Assembly: GCA_047623825.1 (NCBI GenBank)
Contig: JBLHOS010000005.1
Location: forward strand, 1-62,655
Length of the DNA stretch: 62,655 nt
Reading direction: 5' to 3'
Source of the DNA: JBLHOS01 sp047623825
GTDB taxonomy: Bacteria > Pseudomonadota > Alphaproteobacteria > Rhodobacterales > Rhodobacteraceae
Shown: one piece after another, positions 35,297-44,563 of the stretch
Layout: each line of letters begins with the position of its first letter
How positions within the stretch are numbered: the stretch's first letter is position 1
Program-made: the position numbers and the translations under genes
Notes under the pieces: generated by a model
Database searches by the model: none
Told to the model about the DNA's origin: nothing
Seen by the model: only the letters and a program-made list of their open reading frames with translations

Positions 35297-35516
35297 TCTG
35301 GATGCGCAGTTGCTTGCGGCCCATGACGCCCGCGACGCCCCTGCCCTGATCCAACTTTATACACTGGCCAGTGAAGTAGCGTCTGATCCAGTTGCGATCG
35401 GGTTCTACTTGACCCATGCGTATGTTTTTGCGTTGGAGAAAGGCGCGCCTGAGGCGACACAATTGCGCGACCGGTTGATCGCAATGGGCCGCGAAGAGCC
35501 GTTAAGTCACCCCTAG
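35280..35516 (+). CDS. Small conserved hypothetical protein
   Basis: A 78-residue, probably all-helical protein (LDAQLLAAHDARDAPALIQL, then FYLTHAYVFALEKGAPEATQ), resembling one or two tetratricopeptide-like helix pairs. It overlaps the Rieske gene by 17 bases, so it is likely cotranslated with it, and overlaps the convergent transglycosylase gene by 15 bases. Function unknown. Confidence 0.7.
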   Translation: MMNRSDLDAQLLAAHDARDAPALIQLYTLASEVASDPVAIGFYLTHAYVFALEKGAPEATQLRDRLIAMGREEPLSHP

Positions 35517-36092
35517 GATCGCCAAGACATAGCCTTGGGTCTCACGGTAGGGTGGGACACCGTTATACTGCTCAACCGCACCTGGGCCCGCATTGTAGGC
35601 CGCAAGCGCAAGACGCCAGCTCCCAAATGTTCGGTATTGCTCAGCCAGATAGCGCGCGCCGCCCTCTAGGTTTTCAGCCGGATCAGTCGGGTTCACACCC
35701 AGATATCGCGCAGTTCCCGGCATCAATTGGGCCAACCCCATCGCGCCGCGATGACTGAGAGCATTCTGGTTCCAATTACTTTCTTGTGTGACCAGACGCA
35801 GAAACAGATCTTCGGGCACACCATGACGACGCGCGGCACTACGCGCCATGTCGATATAGGGTCCACTGTAGCTGCCGGAATAGCTTGGAATTCCAAGGCT
35901 TATGGCCTCAGACTGGGGCTGCAACCGCGACGAGTTCGCGTATTGCGTGGCGCCGCGCGTGTCTAAAAGGCGCGTTTGAGAGCTGAACCGGTCAAACCGA
36001 GTGTCCGCAGCCACAGCCAACGCTGAGACGCCAGTAGCCAGCCCGCAAATCACACCTAGAACCAGCGAAAAACGGTTTTGAAGCCTGCTCAT
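35502..36092 (-). CDS. Lytic transglycosylase (SLT domain)
   Basis: A 196-residue exported murein lyase. The N-terminal hydrophobic segment is RFSLVLGVICGLATGVSALA. The SLT domain spans about residues 80-190 with the catalytic Glu in LVTQESNWNQNA, then RGAMGLAQLMPGTARYLG and AAYNAGPGAVEQY. It cuts peptidoglycan glycan strands with formation of anhydro-muramic ends, whose recycling is represented here by anmK. Confidence 0.92.
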   Translation of the reverse strand: MSRLQNRFSLVLGVICGLATGVSALAVAADTRFDRFSSQTRLLDTRGATQYANSSRLQPQSEAISLGIPSYSGSYSGPYIDMARSAARRHGVPEDLFLRLVTQESNWNQNALSHRGAMGLAQLMPGTARYLGVNPTDPAENLEGGARYLAEQYRTFGSWRLALAAYNAGPGAVEQYNGVPPYRETQGYVLAILGVT

Positions 36093-36171
36093 CTTGTCTG
36101 CCCCATATAGTCGACCGCGAAACCCTAGATAATTTTGTCTCAGATTCCAAGGGGAAGGGTAGTCAACAGAG

Positions 36172-36225
36172 TTGATGACCCGTCTTTTCGACTTTTATTA
36201 AACAATTTCCGATGGTTTAACCATC
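36172..36225 (+). promoter_or_regulatory. ssb upstream region: possible promoter and palindrome
   Basis: TTGATG at 36172 and TATTAA at 36196 (18-base spacing) could be a promoter. GATGGTTTAACCATC at 36211-36225 is a perfect 15-bp palindrome in the 5' leader. No GAAC-N7-GAAC box was seen, so ssb here is not obviously under LexA. Confidence 0.4.
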
Positions 36226-36262
36226 AGATCAGTTGCAAAGATTCGTAAAGGGAGAGCGATCC

Positions 36263-36784
36263 ATGGCCGGTTCCGTCAACAAAGTGATCTTGATCGGCAA
36301 TTTAGGCCGAGATCCAGAAGTCCGCAACTTTCAGAATGGCGGCAAGGTATGCAGCCTGCGGATTGCCACATCGGAAAACTGGAAAGACCGTACCACCGGC
36401 GAACGCAAAGAGAAGACCGAGTGGCACTCAGTCTCCATCTTCAACGAAGGCTTGGTGCGCATCGCTGAGCAGTACCTGCGCAAAGGTTCCAAGGTCTATC
36501 TTGAAGGCCAATTGGAAACCCGAAAATGGCAAGATCAGAGCGGCCAAGACAAGTATTCGACCGAAGTTGTGCTGCGTAATTTTGGTGGTACATTGACAAT
36601 GCTGGACGGCCGTAGCGAAGGTGGCGGTGGCGGCTATGGCGGTGGCAGCGATGGTGGCAATCAGATACCCGATGACCGCGGCGGTTACGGCAATGATCAA
36701 CCGTCAGGCCAGTCCTCAGGTGGTAGCGGTGGCGGCTACGGAAGTGGCGGCGGTTCTGACATGGATGACGAAATCCCGTTCTAA
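36263..36784 (+). CDS. ssb: Single-stranded DNA-binding protein
   Basis: A 173-residue SSB. The OB fold is at about residues 1-115 (MAGSVNKVILIGNLGRDPEV, then WHSVSIFNEGLVRIAEQYLR). A Gly-rich disordered linker follows, and the acidic partner-binding tip is DMDDEIPF. The start at 36263 follows GGGAGAG and matches the family start; codons upstream are excluded. Confidence 0.97.
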   Translation: MAGSVNKVILIGNLGRDPEVRNFQNGGKVCSLRIATSENWKDRTTGERKEKTEWHSVSIFNEGLVRIAEQYLRKGSKVYLEGQLETRKWQDQSGQDKYSTEVVLRNFGGTLTMLDGRSEGGGGGYGGGSDGGNQIPDDRGGYGNDQPSGQSSGGSGGGYGSGGGSDMDDEIPF

Positions 36785-36830
36785 ACGACGCTCGCATTTT
36801 GCCTGATCGATCTTGCCTATTGGAGGCAGT

Positions 36831-38018
36831 ATGTCCCGTGTGAACCCTCGCCTGCTCGCGACGTTCCCGCCCCCTGTGATGGAGGCGCGGCGTTGGTTAG
36901 ACGGCGTCCATTTTCCGGCTGACCGCCCTTTAATCAATCTTAGTCAAGCCGCCCCCGTTGACCCGCCCCCGGCCGCATTGCGTCAAGCCATGGCCGACGC
37001 CATCCTGAACCAGTCCGAAAGTCATCTTTACGGACCGGTTTTGGGTATGTCCGCACTGCGCGCCGAAATTGCTGCGCAATGGAGCGTGGGGTACGGCGCG
37101 CCGGTGCGCCCTGATCAAGTCGCGATCACGTCGGGCTGCAATCAGGCGTTTACGGCCGCCATGGCCACACTGGCCGGTGCGGGCGACGCGGTGATCGTGC
37201 CGACGCCTTGGTATTTTAATCACAAAATGTGGCTGGATATGGAGGGGATTGAAGCCAAATTATTGGCCACAGGCGACGATCTGATCCCGGACCCTGAAAT
37301 GGCCGAGGCGCTGATCTGTGACCGGACGCGGGCGATCTTGCTGGTCAGCCCGAACAATCCCGGTGGCGTCGAATATTCCGCCGAAACGCTTGCAGCGTTC
37401 TACGATCTGGCCAAACGCCATGATCTGGCTCTGATCCTTGATGAAACCTACCGCGACTTCCACAGTCAGGACGGCGCGCCGCACGCTTTGTTTGATGATC
37501 CGGACTGGGATGAAACACTGATTCAGCTGTATTCATTTTCCAAGGCTTACCGTCTGACTGGCCACCGTGTTGGAGCGATGATGGCCAGTCCGTCACGTCT
37601 GGCTGAGGTTGAGAAATTCCTTGATACTGTCGCGATATGTCCACCCCAAATTGGCCAGATTGGTGCACTTTGGGGCATGCAAAATCTGGGGCAATGGCTG
37701 GCGGGGGAGCGATTGGAAATCCTGTCACGTCGGGCCGCAGTAAAGGCGGGTTTTGCCACGCTGGACAGCTGGCGGTTATTGGGTTGTGGGGCCTATTTCG
37801 CCTATGTTGAACATCCGTTTGATCTGCCGTCAGATGTGGTTGCGCAGCGATTGGTCAGTGCAGCCAGTATTCTGGTTTTGCCCGGTACAATGTTCGCACC
37901 GCGTCTGCCTGAGGGCGGAACAGGCCAGGCTGAGCGCTGCTTGCGGATCGCCTTTGCCAACGCGGACAAGGACGGATTGGCCGAAGTCATCGGGCGTCTA
38001 CAAGGCCTGTCTCTTTAA
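36831..38018 (+). CDS. PLP-dependent aminotransferase, class I/II
   Basis: A 395-residue fold-type I aminotransferase. The PLP lysine is in YSFSKAYRLTGHRVG; ILDETYRDF holds the Asp/Tyr pair that contacts PLP, and LLVSPNNPGG the substrate Asn. The ATG at 36831 is preceded by GGAGG. The amino acid substrate is not clear; aspartate- or aromatic-type are possible. Confidence 0.9.
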   Translation: MSRVNPRLLATFPPPVMEARRWLDGVHFPADRPLINLSQAAPVDPPPAALRQAMADAILNQSESHLYGPVLGMSALRAEIAAQWSVGYGAPVRPDQVAITSGCNQAFTAAMATLAGAGDAVIVPTPWYFNHKMWLDMEGIEAKLLATGDDLIPDPEMAEALICDRTRAILLVSPNNPGGVEYSAETLAAFYDLAKRHDLALILDETYRDFHSQDGAPHALFDDPDWDETLIQLYSFSKAYRLTGHRVGAMMASPSRLAEVEKFLDTVAICPPQIGQIGALWGMQNLGQWLAGERLEILSRRAAVKAGFATLDSWRLLGCGAYFAYVEHPFDLPSDVVAQRLVSAASILVLPGTMFAPRLPEGGTGQAERCLRIAFANADKDGLAEVIGRLQGLSL

Positions 38019-38096
38019 CACAGTTCGGCAGCCCTTGCCCCTTACCCGTCAAGCGCATAAACCACTGCAAACAACGTTCTGAGGGAGAGCGCCGAC

Positions 38097-39953
38097 ATGG
38101 CTGCACGCGCAAAGAAAAAGGCGTCAAACATTTTTGTTTGGATGATTTTGGGCCTTTTGATGATTGGCCTAGCTGGCTTTGGCATCGGATCATTCGGGGG
38201 ATCGGCCAGCGCGGTCGGCTCTGTCGGAACAGCGCGAATATCTGTTCAAGATTATGCCCGCGCCCTTCAAAACGAAATAAACGCGCAATCAGCACAGTCT
38301 GGTCAATCGGTAAACCTACTGCAATTGCAAGCCGCTGGCATTGATCGCGCGGTTCTGGAAGGTTTGGTTGCCCGAGCGGCCCTGTCACATGAAACGGATG
38401 CCTTGGGCCTGTCTGTTGGCAACGCTGAGATTGCCCGCCAGATCCGTCAGAATGGTGCATTCCAAAGCCTTTCGGGCAGTTTTGATCGCATTGAATATGA
38501 ACGCGTCCTGCGGTTTGCAGGTCTGAGCATTGCTGATTTTGAACAAGATGTTCGTCATGACACGGCCCGCGGCATTTTGCAGGCGGCCATTGCGGGTGGT
38601 ATTGTAGCTCCCGAGCAATTTGCCGAAGCGGTCATCGCCTATCAATCAGAAACGCGCAATTTCTCAACGGTGCGTGTGACCGAGGCTGCCCTTAGCGCCG
38701 GACGCATCGCCCCAACTGAGGCCGAATTGCGGGTCTACTATGAGGAAAACCCACAACGGTTCACCGATCCCGAACTGCGCCGCATCACCTACGCTTGGGT
38801 TACACCAAGCCAAATCATGGATGAGATGCAGATCGATGAGACGGCGCTGCGGGAGCTTTATGACGATCGCATCGATGAATTTGTCCAAGATGAGCGTCGC
38901 CTGCTCGAGCGTTTGGTCTTCGGCACCTTTGAAGAGGCGGAGGCCGCACGTACTGCCATTGAAGACGGTAGCACTGATTTCGACACATTGGTTGCGGATC
39001 GCGGCCTGACGCTGAATGACGTCGATCTTGGCGATCTTAGCCGTGGTGATCTAAATGATGCAGCCGCTGAGATGATTTTTGCTGACGACACCTCAGAGTT
39101 GATTGGTCCAGTAGAAAGCGGACTTGGCCCTGCCCTGTTCCGGGTAAACGCCGTACTTGAGGCCTCAGAAGTTACATTTGAGGAGGCCCGCGAAGATCTG
39201 ACGGCTGAATTGTCGGCATCTGCTGCGATCCGCGCTGTCGACGACGCACGCGACGACTATGAGGATCTGCTGGCCGGTGGTGCGACCTTGGAAGAATTAG
39301 CGAACGAAAGCGATATGATCTTGGGCCAAATCGATTGGTTGCCAACATCAGAGGATCAGATTGCGGCCTATGAGGCCTTTCGCGAAATTGCCGCCGTCGC
39401 AACTGAACGAGACTTTCCCGAGTTGTTTGAATTATCCGATGGCGGGCTCTTTGCCCTGCGCTTGGACGAAATCGTTCCACCCACGGTGCAGCCGTTTGAT
39501 CAAGCACGCGACGCTGCCGAGGCTGGTTGGCAGGCTGAACAATTGCGCGACCGCGTGACGGCCCGTGCATTTGATCTGGTGGCCGGTCTGGACAGCAGTA
39601 GCAGCCTTGAAACACTGCCCCTTACAGTCACGCAAGAGCAGCAGATCAGACGCCAAGATTTTGTGCCTGACGCCCCGCCAACACTGGTCGCACAGGTCTT
39701 TCAACAATCCGAAGTTGGAGATGTGGTTGTTATACCTGGGGCTGATACCGCGTGGATCGTTCGGTTGGACCGGATCAACGCGGCGGTTCGTACCAACGAA
39801 ACCACAACGCTATTGCTGAACATTGTCCAGACGCAGGCCGCACAATCCATTGCCCAAGACGTGTTTGAGGCGTTTGGCCAGGCGCTCGAGTCTGATATTG
39901 GCATCCGTCTGGATCCTGCGATGATCAATGCCGTGCACGCGACACTGCCCTGA
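38097..39953 (+). CDS. PpiD-like peptidyl-prolyl isomerase chaperone
   Basis: A 618-residue membrane-anchored periplasmic folding factor. A basic start (KKKASN) and one membrane segment (IFVWMILGLLMIGLAGFGIG) are followed by a SurA/PpiD N-terminal helical domain (about 40-240) and a parvulin-like region (about 245-365), which may be degenerate. It ends 3 bases before trpE, so the two are cotranscribed. Confidence 0.88.
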   Translation: MAARAKKKASNIFVWMILGLLMIGLAGFGIGSFGGSASAVGSVGTARISVQDYARALQNEINAQSAQSGQSVNLLQLQAAGIDRAVLEGLVARAALSHETDALGLSVGNAEIARQIRQNGAFQSLSGSFDRIEYERVLRFAGLSIADFEQDVRHDTARGILQAAIAGGIVAPEQFAEAVIAYQSETRNFSTVRVTEAALSAGRIAPTEAELRVYYEENPQRFTDPELRRITYAWVTPSQIMDEMQIDETALRELYDDRIDEFVQDERRLLERLVFGTFEEAEAARTAIEDGSTDFDTLVADRGLTLNDVDLGDLSRGDLNDAAAEMIFADDTSELIGPVESGLGPALFRVNAVLEASEVTFEEAREDLTAELSASAAIRAVDDARDDYEDLLAGGATLEELANESDMILGQIDWLPTSEDQIAAYEAFREIAAVATERDFPELFELSDGGLFALRLDEIVPPTVQPFDQARDAAEAGWQAEQLRDRVTARAFDLVAGLDSSSSLETLPLTVTQEQQIRRQDFVPDAPPTLVAQVFQQSEVGDVVVIPGADTAWIVRLDRINAAVRTNETTTLLLNIVQTQAAQSIAQDVFEAFGQALESDIGIRLDPAMINAVHATLP

Positions 39954-39956
39954 TCA

Positions 39957-41468
39957 ATGGCGCTGATCCCTGAATACGACGCGTTCGCTAAGGGCTGGGA
40001 AGCCGGCAAGAACCAGCTGGTCTATACCCGGCTCGCCGCTGATCTGGACACGCCCGTGTCTGTGATGATGAAACTTGCCGACGCGGGTCAAGATAGCTTT
40101 ATCTTGGAGAGTGTGACCGGTGGTGAAATCCGTGGTCGATATTCAATCATCGGCATGAAGCCAGACCTGATCTGGGAATGTCGCGGCACTGAAAGCCGCG
40201 TGAACCGGACCGCGCGTTATGACCGCACTGCGTTTGAGCCGATTACGATCCCGCCTTTGGACGCGATCCGGGCGCTATTGGCCGAGTCGGCTATTGATTT
40301 GCCCGATGGTTTGCCTGCCGCCTCCGCTGGGCTGTTTGGTTATCTGGGTTATGACATGATCCGGCTGGTTGAAAATTTGCCAAATGTGAACCCCGATCCT
40401 TTGGGTTTGCCGGACGCGGTTCTGATCCGCCCCTCTGTTGTGGCCGTTCTGGATGGCGTCAAAGGTGAGGTAACGGTTGTGTCGCCCGCTTGGGTTGGAT
40501 CGGGGCTATCGGCGCGCGCCGCCTACGCCCAAGCAGCAGAGCGTGTGATGGACGCCGTGCGCGATCTGGAACGCACGCCCAGCAATTCAGGTCGCGAGAT
40601 GGGTGAGACCCATGATCGCGCAGATCCGGTCTCAAACTTTGCCAAGGCCGACTATCTGGCGGCCGTAGAGACTGCTAAGGATTACATCCGTGCCGGAGAC
40701 ATTTTTCAAGTTGTCCCGTCACAGCGCTGGACCCTAGATTTTCCAGAGCCGCCCTTTGCGCTTTACCGTGCATTGCGCCGGACAAATCCGTCACCATTCA
40801 TGTTCTTTTTCAACTTTGACGGGTTCCAAGTTATTGGTGCCAGCCCAGAAATTTTGGTCAGGGTTTTTGATGGTCAGGTGACGATCCGCCCGATCGCCGG
40901 GACCCGGCCCCGCGGCGCGACCCCAGAACAAGACAAAGCTTATGAGATCGATCTTCTGTCAGACCCAAAAGAACTGGCAGAGCATTTAATGCTGCTTGAT
41001 CTGGGGCGCAATGACACTGGTCGTGTTTCAAAAATCGGAACGGTACATCCGACCGAAGAGTTCATCATTGAGCGCTATAGCCACGTGATGCACATCGTCT
41101 CAAACGTGGTCGGTGAGCTGTCGGATGAGCATGATGCGCTGTCTGCGCTGCTGGCTGGACTGCCCGCAGGCACTGTTTCTGGTGCGCCAAAGGTCCGCGC
41201 GATGGAAATCATCGATGAGCTGGAGCCTGAAAAACGCGGCGTCTATGGTGGCGGTGTTGGTTACTTCAGCGCTGGTGGCGACATGGACATGTGCATCGCA
41301 CTGCGCACTGCCGTGGTTCAGGATGCCAAGCTATACATTCAGGCCGGCGGCGGCGTTGTCTATGACAGTGATCCAGAGTCCGAGTTTCAGGAAACCGTCA
41401 ACAAATCACGTGCCCTGATCATGGCCGCAAGTGAAGCCGGGCGCTTTTCCGGACGTGGCAACACCTGA
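39957..41468 (+). CDS. trpE: Anthranilate synthase component I
   Basis: A 503-residue chorismate-utilising enzyme, first step of tryptophan synthesis. The N-terminal FILESVTGGEIRGRYSIIG is the feedback-binding LLES-type region. The catalytic part contains RPIAGTRPRGATPEQD, LMLLDLGRNDTGRV and SGAPKVRAMEIIDELEP. It works with TrpG encoded 1.5 kb downstream. It is separated from trpG by an oppositely oriented gene. I saw no leader-peptide attenuator, and the 3-bp gap from ppiD leaves no room for one. Confidence 0.96.
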   Translation: MALIPEYDAFAKGWEAGKNQLVYTRLAADLDTPVSVMMKLADAGQDSFILESVTGGEIRGRYSIIGMKPDLIWECRGTESRVNRTARYDRTAFEPITIPPLDAIRALLAESAIDLPDGLPAASAGLFGYLGYDMIRLVENLPNVNPDPLGLPDAVLIRPSVVAVLDGVKGEVTVVSPAWVGSGLSARAAYAQAAERVMDAVRDLERTPSNSGREMGETHDRADPVSNFAKADYLAAVETAKDYIRAGDIFQVVPSQRWTLDFPEPPFALYRALRRTNPSPFMFFFNFDGFQVIGASPEILVRVFDGQVTIRPIAGTRPRGATPEQDKAYEIDLLSDPKELAEHLMLLDLGRNDTGRVSKIGTVHPTEEFIIERYSHVMHIVSNVVGELSDEHDALSALLAGLPAGTVSGAPKVRAMEIIDELEPEKRGVYGGGVGYFSAGGDMDMCIALRTAVVQDAKLYIQAGGGVVYDSDPESEFQETVNKSRALIMAASEAGRFSGRGNT

Positions 41469-41470
41469 AC

Positions 41471-42814
41471 CTATCGCAGCAAGACGGCCGACAACGGGGC
41501 CATTGCAACGCTTTCAGACCGATTTCCCAAGGCCCATGAAAACAACGCTGTGACCGTATCAGGATAGGTGTGTCCGACGACAATTACAGATCCGTCCTGC
41601 ACGGCAGCAAAGGCTGCACGGTCGAGATAACGCGTAATCACGGTTGCGCGCTCTTGTTCCTGATCAAGTTCACGAAACAGCGTTCCCGCAGGGACAGAGG
41701 CGCGGGTTGCTGTTTGTTCAGCTGCGTTCAAACCGCGCGGATAGGCAACCAGACCGTGACCAGTTTCCGTCAGCACACCGACAACGGCGTCCAACAGTTG
41801 ACGATTAGATTGTACAATATTGGCGCTGGTATCCATAAAAGCCACCGCCTCTGGCACAATCCCAAAGGCCGCCTGAAGCGACACTTCCACATCAGAGGCC
41901 TCAGCTCGGTCTGGCAGGGCATCCGACAAGATCACTACCTCAAAACCAGAGGCGCGGTAGAATGCTGCGGCCTCGGCGGCATCTGCGCGGACAGGATTGA
42001 TCGCAAAAGTCACTGGAAAGGTGAAATTTGCAAGAACTGAGCGGTCCAAACCAAGCGACGGGTCATCAATCAAGATGATCGACATCAGTGGGCGGGTTTC
42101 CGCGGCATCAAACTCTGCGGCGAACGCATCAATCGCGCGAACCGCGCCACCTATGTCGGAAATTTCAGCCGCCGTTTGTGTCGTGGCGTCACCAATTGTC
42201 TGGAACCGCGATGACGCACGCTCCGTTACCTGTTGCGCCGCTGGATCTGTTTCTATCAACGGCAGGCCCAACGGCGTTGGCTGCAGCTCAGCAGGCGGCG
42301 GTGGCGCATCCGCTAACGCGGACGTTGTGGCCACATCCGTCTCTTGGGGCAAGGTTTGGGTTGGCAGTTCAAGATTGGCGACAACATCAGGCAATGGCGC
42401 TGATTGGGTATTGAGCGCAGGAGAGTTTGTCACCGCCTGTGCATCTGGCGCTGTCGACCCAACGTTTGGCGCTGACCCTATATCGGTATCTGTCCCGGGC
42501 AAGGCTGCAGGTTGCTCTGGCGGGGGGCGATTGAATTCAGAGCCTGCGGGCAATGGCACATCAGTCCCTGCTGTCACCGGCTCATTTGGCGTGACCGTCG
42601 GTTCAGCGATCTCTAGATCAGCCTCAGGCCCAGCCTCAGGAATTGCCTCAGGCAAAGCCTCAAGCATTGGCTCGAGTTGTGGATCAGATGCCTCAACTGA
42701 GGCCAATTCTGGGGTCGAGCGCTCCGGCAATGGTGCGTTCAACGTTACCACAGCCAAAATGATCACACAGACAATCACGCCCCATATGATCCCGTTAATA
42801 AAACCTCTGCCCAT
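41471..42814 (-). CDS. Divergent polysaccharide deacetylase family protein
   Basis: A 447-residue protein with an N-terminal membrane segment (IIWGVIVCVIILAVVTL), a long low-complexity linker rich in Pro, Ala, Glu and Thr (about residues 30-200), and a C-terminal deacetylase-like domain (LMSIILIDDPSLGLDRSVLA, then VTFAINPVRADAAEAAAFYR). I chose the ATG at 42814, with GAGGG upstream, over a GTG at 42829. It probably acts on the cell wall. It lies between trpE and trpG on the opposite strand. Confidence 0.85.
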   Translation of the reverse strand: MGRGFINGIIWGVIVCVIILAVVTLNAPLPERSTPELASVEASDPQLEPMLEALPEAIPEAGPEADLEIAEPTVTPNEPVTAGTDVPLPAGSEFNRPPPEQPAALPGTDTDIGSAPNVGSTAPDAQAVTNSPALNTQSAPLPDVVANLELPTQTLPQETDVATTSALADAPPPPAELQPTPLGLPLIETDPAAQQVTERASSRFQTIGDATTQTAAEISDIGGAVRAIDAFAAEFDAAETRPLMSIILIDDPSLGLDRSVLANFTFPVTFAINPVRADAAEAAAFYRASGFEVVILSDALPDRAEASDVEVSLQAAFGIVPEAVAFMDTSANIVQSNRQLLDAVVGVLTETGHGLVAYPRGLNAAEQTATRASVPAGTLFRELDQEQERATVITRYLDRAAFAAVQDGSVIVVGHTYPDTVTALFSWALGNRSESVAMAPLSAVLLR

Positions 42815-42938
42815 CTTTTGGACCCTCACTATTGGCGCGCCGTTCTTGCGGTCGAGACTTGACCCTGCGGCGCGGCTCTGACCATGTATAACCCGGGCCG
42901 GGGTCCTGTTTCACCCCCTTATCTTACGGGTGTGCAGA

Positions 42939-43544
42939 ATGCTGCTTCTGATCGACAATTATGACAGCTTTACCTACAATCTTGTTCATTATCTGGGCGA
43001 GTTGGGTGCTGAAATTCGCGTTGAACGGAACGACGCGCTGGATGTCCAACAGGCTATGGCCCTTAATCCATCGGCGATCGTGCTGTCGCCGGGGCCCTGT
43101 GATCCGGCGCATGCGGGTATCTGCCTGGCGCTGACACAGGCAGCTGCCCAAACCGGTACGCCCTTGTTGGGTGTGTGCCTTGGGCACCAGACCATCGGCG
43201 AAGCCTTTGGTGGTAGTGTTGTCAGATGCCACGAAATCGTTCACGGAAAACTGGGCATGATACAACATCAGGGCAAAGGTATTTTCGCAGACCTGCCCTC
43301 ACCATTTCCGGCTACGAGGTACCATTCGTTGATTGTAGAGCGTGAAAGCCTGCCGGACTGCCTTGAAATCACCGCCGAGCTTGCGGACGGCACAATCATG
43401 GGCCTGCGCCATAAGTCTTTGCCGATTGAGGGGGTTCAGTTTCACCCCGAAAGTATTCGAAGCGAGCATGGGCATGCCATGTTGCGCGCCTTCCTGAAGC
43501 TGGCACCTGGTGCCTTGCACCAATCCGTTAAGGAGACCGCATGA
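42939..43544 (+). CDS. trpG: Anthranilate synthase component II (glutaminase)
   Basis: A 201-residue glutamine amidotransferase. The nucleophile is Cys80 in LLGVCLGHQTIGEAFGG, and His169/Glu171 lie in QFHPESI. It supplies ammonia to TrpE. I chose the ATG at 42939; a GTG nine bases earlier is also in frame. The gap from the deacetylase start (124 bp) must hold its promoter; TATAAC at 42887 is a possible -10. It overlaps trpD (ATGA). Confidence 0.95.
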   Translation: MLLLIDNYDSFTYNLVHYLGELGAEIRVERNDALDVQQAMALNPSAIVLSPGPCDPAHAGICLALTQAAAQTGTPLLGVCLGHQTIGEAFGGSVVRCHEIVHGKLGMIQHQGKGIFADLPSPFPATRYHSLIVERESLPDCLEITAELADGTIMGLRHKSLPIEGVQFHPESIRSEHGHAMLRAFLKLAPGALHQSVKETA

Positions 43545-44563
43545 GCGATGCGATGAAGCCCCTAATTGCCGCGGCAGCCGACCGACCACTTAGCCGCGCC
43601 GAGGCTGAGGCCGCATTTGATCTGCTGTTTGAGGGTGCTGCAACCGACGCCCAAATCGGCGCACTGTTGATGGCGTTGCGTGTCCGCGGTGAAACCGTTG
43701 AGGAAATCGCCGCCGCGGCACGGGTCATGCGCGCCAGATGTTTGCCAGTTAAGGCACCAAAGGGCGCAATTGACATCGTTGGCACCGGGGGCGACGGAAA
43801 GGGCACACTGAATATCTCAACTGCGACCGCATTTGTTGTGGCAGGTGCCGGTGTGCCGGTGGCCAAACACGGCAATCGCAATTTAAGCTCGCAATCTGGG
43901 GCCGCAGACGCGTTGGGCCAAATGGGGATCAATGTGATGGTCGGCGCCAAGGTGGTAGAGCGCGGCTTGGCCGAGGCTGGCATCGGCTTTATGATGGCTC
44001 CAATGCACCATCCGGCCATTCGGCACGTGATGCCCGCACGCCAGCAACTTGGAACAAGAACTGTATTTAACATATTGGGACCATTGACTAATCCTGCTAG
44101 CGTGACCCGGCAGTTGACCGGCGCATTTTCTGCCGATTTGATCCGCCCGATGGCGGAGGTCTTGCAGGCTCTTGGGTCTGAGACAGCTTGGCTGGTGCAC
44201 GGCGGTGACGGCACTGACGAACTGGCCATTTCAGCCCCATCAAAGGTTGCGGCCTTGGCGAACGGCACAATCACAGAATTTGAGATCGCACCAGAAGATG
44301 CTGGCCTGCCCGTGCACAAGTTTGAGGATATCTTGGGCGGCACACCGCAAGAGAATGGCCGCGCGTTTGCGGCCCTTTTAGACGGAGCCAAAGGTGCGTA
44401 CCGCGACGCAGTTTTGTTAAACGCAGCAGCTGCATTGCTGGTTGCAGATAGGGTTACCGACCTAAAGGAGGGTGCCAAAATGGCCGCCGAAAGCATCGAC
44501 AGCGGTGCCGCCAAACGTGCGGTAACTAAATTGGCCCAGATCACTTCTGAGGTGACAGCATGA
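43541..44563 (+). CDS. trpD: Anthranilate phosphoribosyltransferase
   Basis: A 340-residue enzyme that joins anthranilate to PRPP. The PRPP-binding GTGGDGKGTLNISTATAFV and the following KHGNRNLSSQSGAADALG are diagnostic. It overlaps trpG (4 nt) and trpC (4 nt), so translation is coupled. Confidence 0.97.
   Translation: MSDAMKPLIAAAADRPLSRAEAEAAFDLLFEGAATDAQIGALLMALRVRGETVEEIAAAARVMRARCLPVKAPKGAIDIVGTGGDGKGTLNISTATAFVVAGAGVPVAKHGNRNLSSQSGAADALGQMGINVMVGAKVVERGLAEAGIGFMMAPMHHPAIRHVMPARQQLGTRTVFNILGPLTNPASVTRQLTGAFSADLIRPMAEVLQALGSETAWLVHGGDGTDELAISAPSKVAALANGTITEFEIAPEDAGLPVHKFEDILGGTPQENGRAFAALLDGAKGAYRDAVLLNAAAALLVADRVTDLKEGAKMAAESIDSGAAKRAVTKLAQITSEVTA

Noticed and set aside
39954..39956. 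Trp attenuator before trpE
   Set aside because: Only three bases separate ppiD from trpE, so there is no leader.
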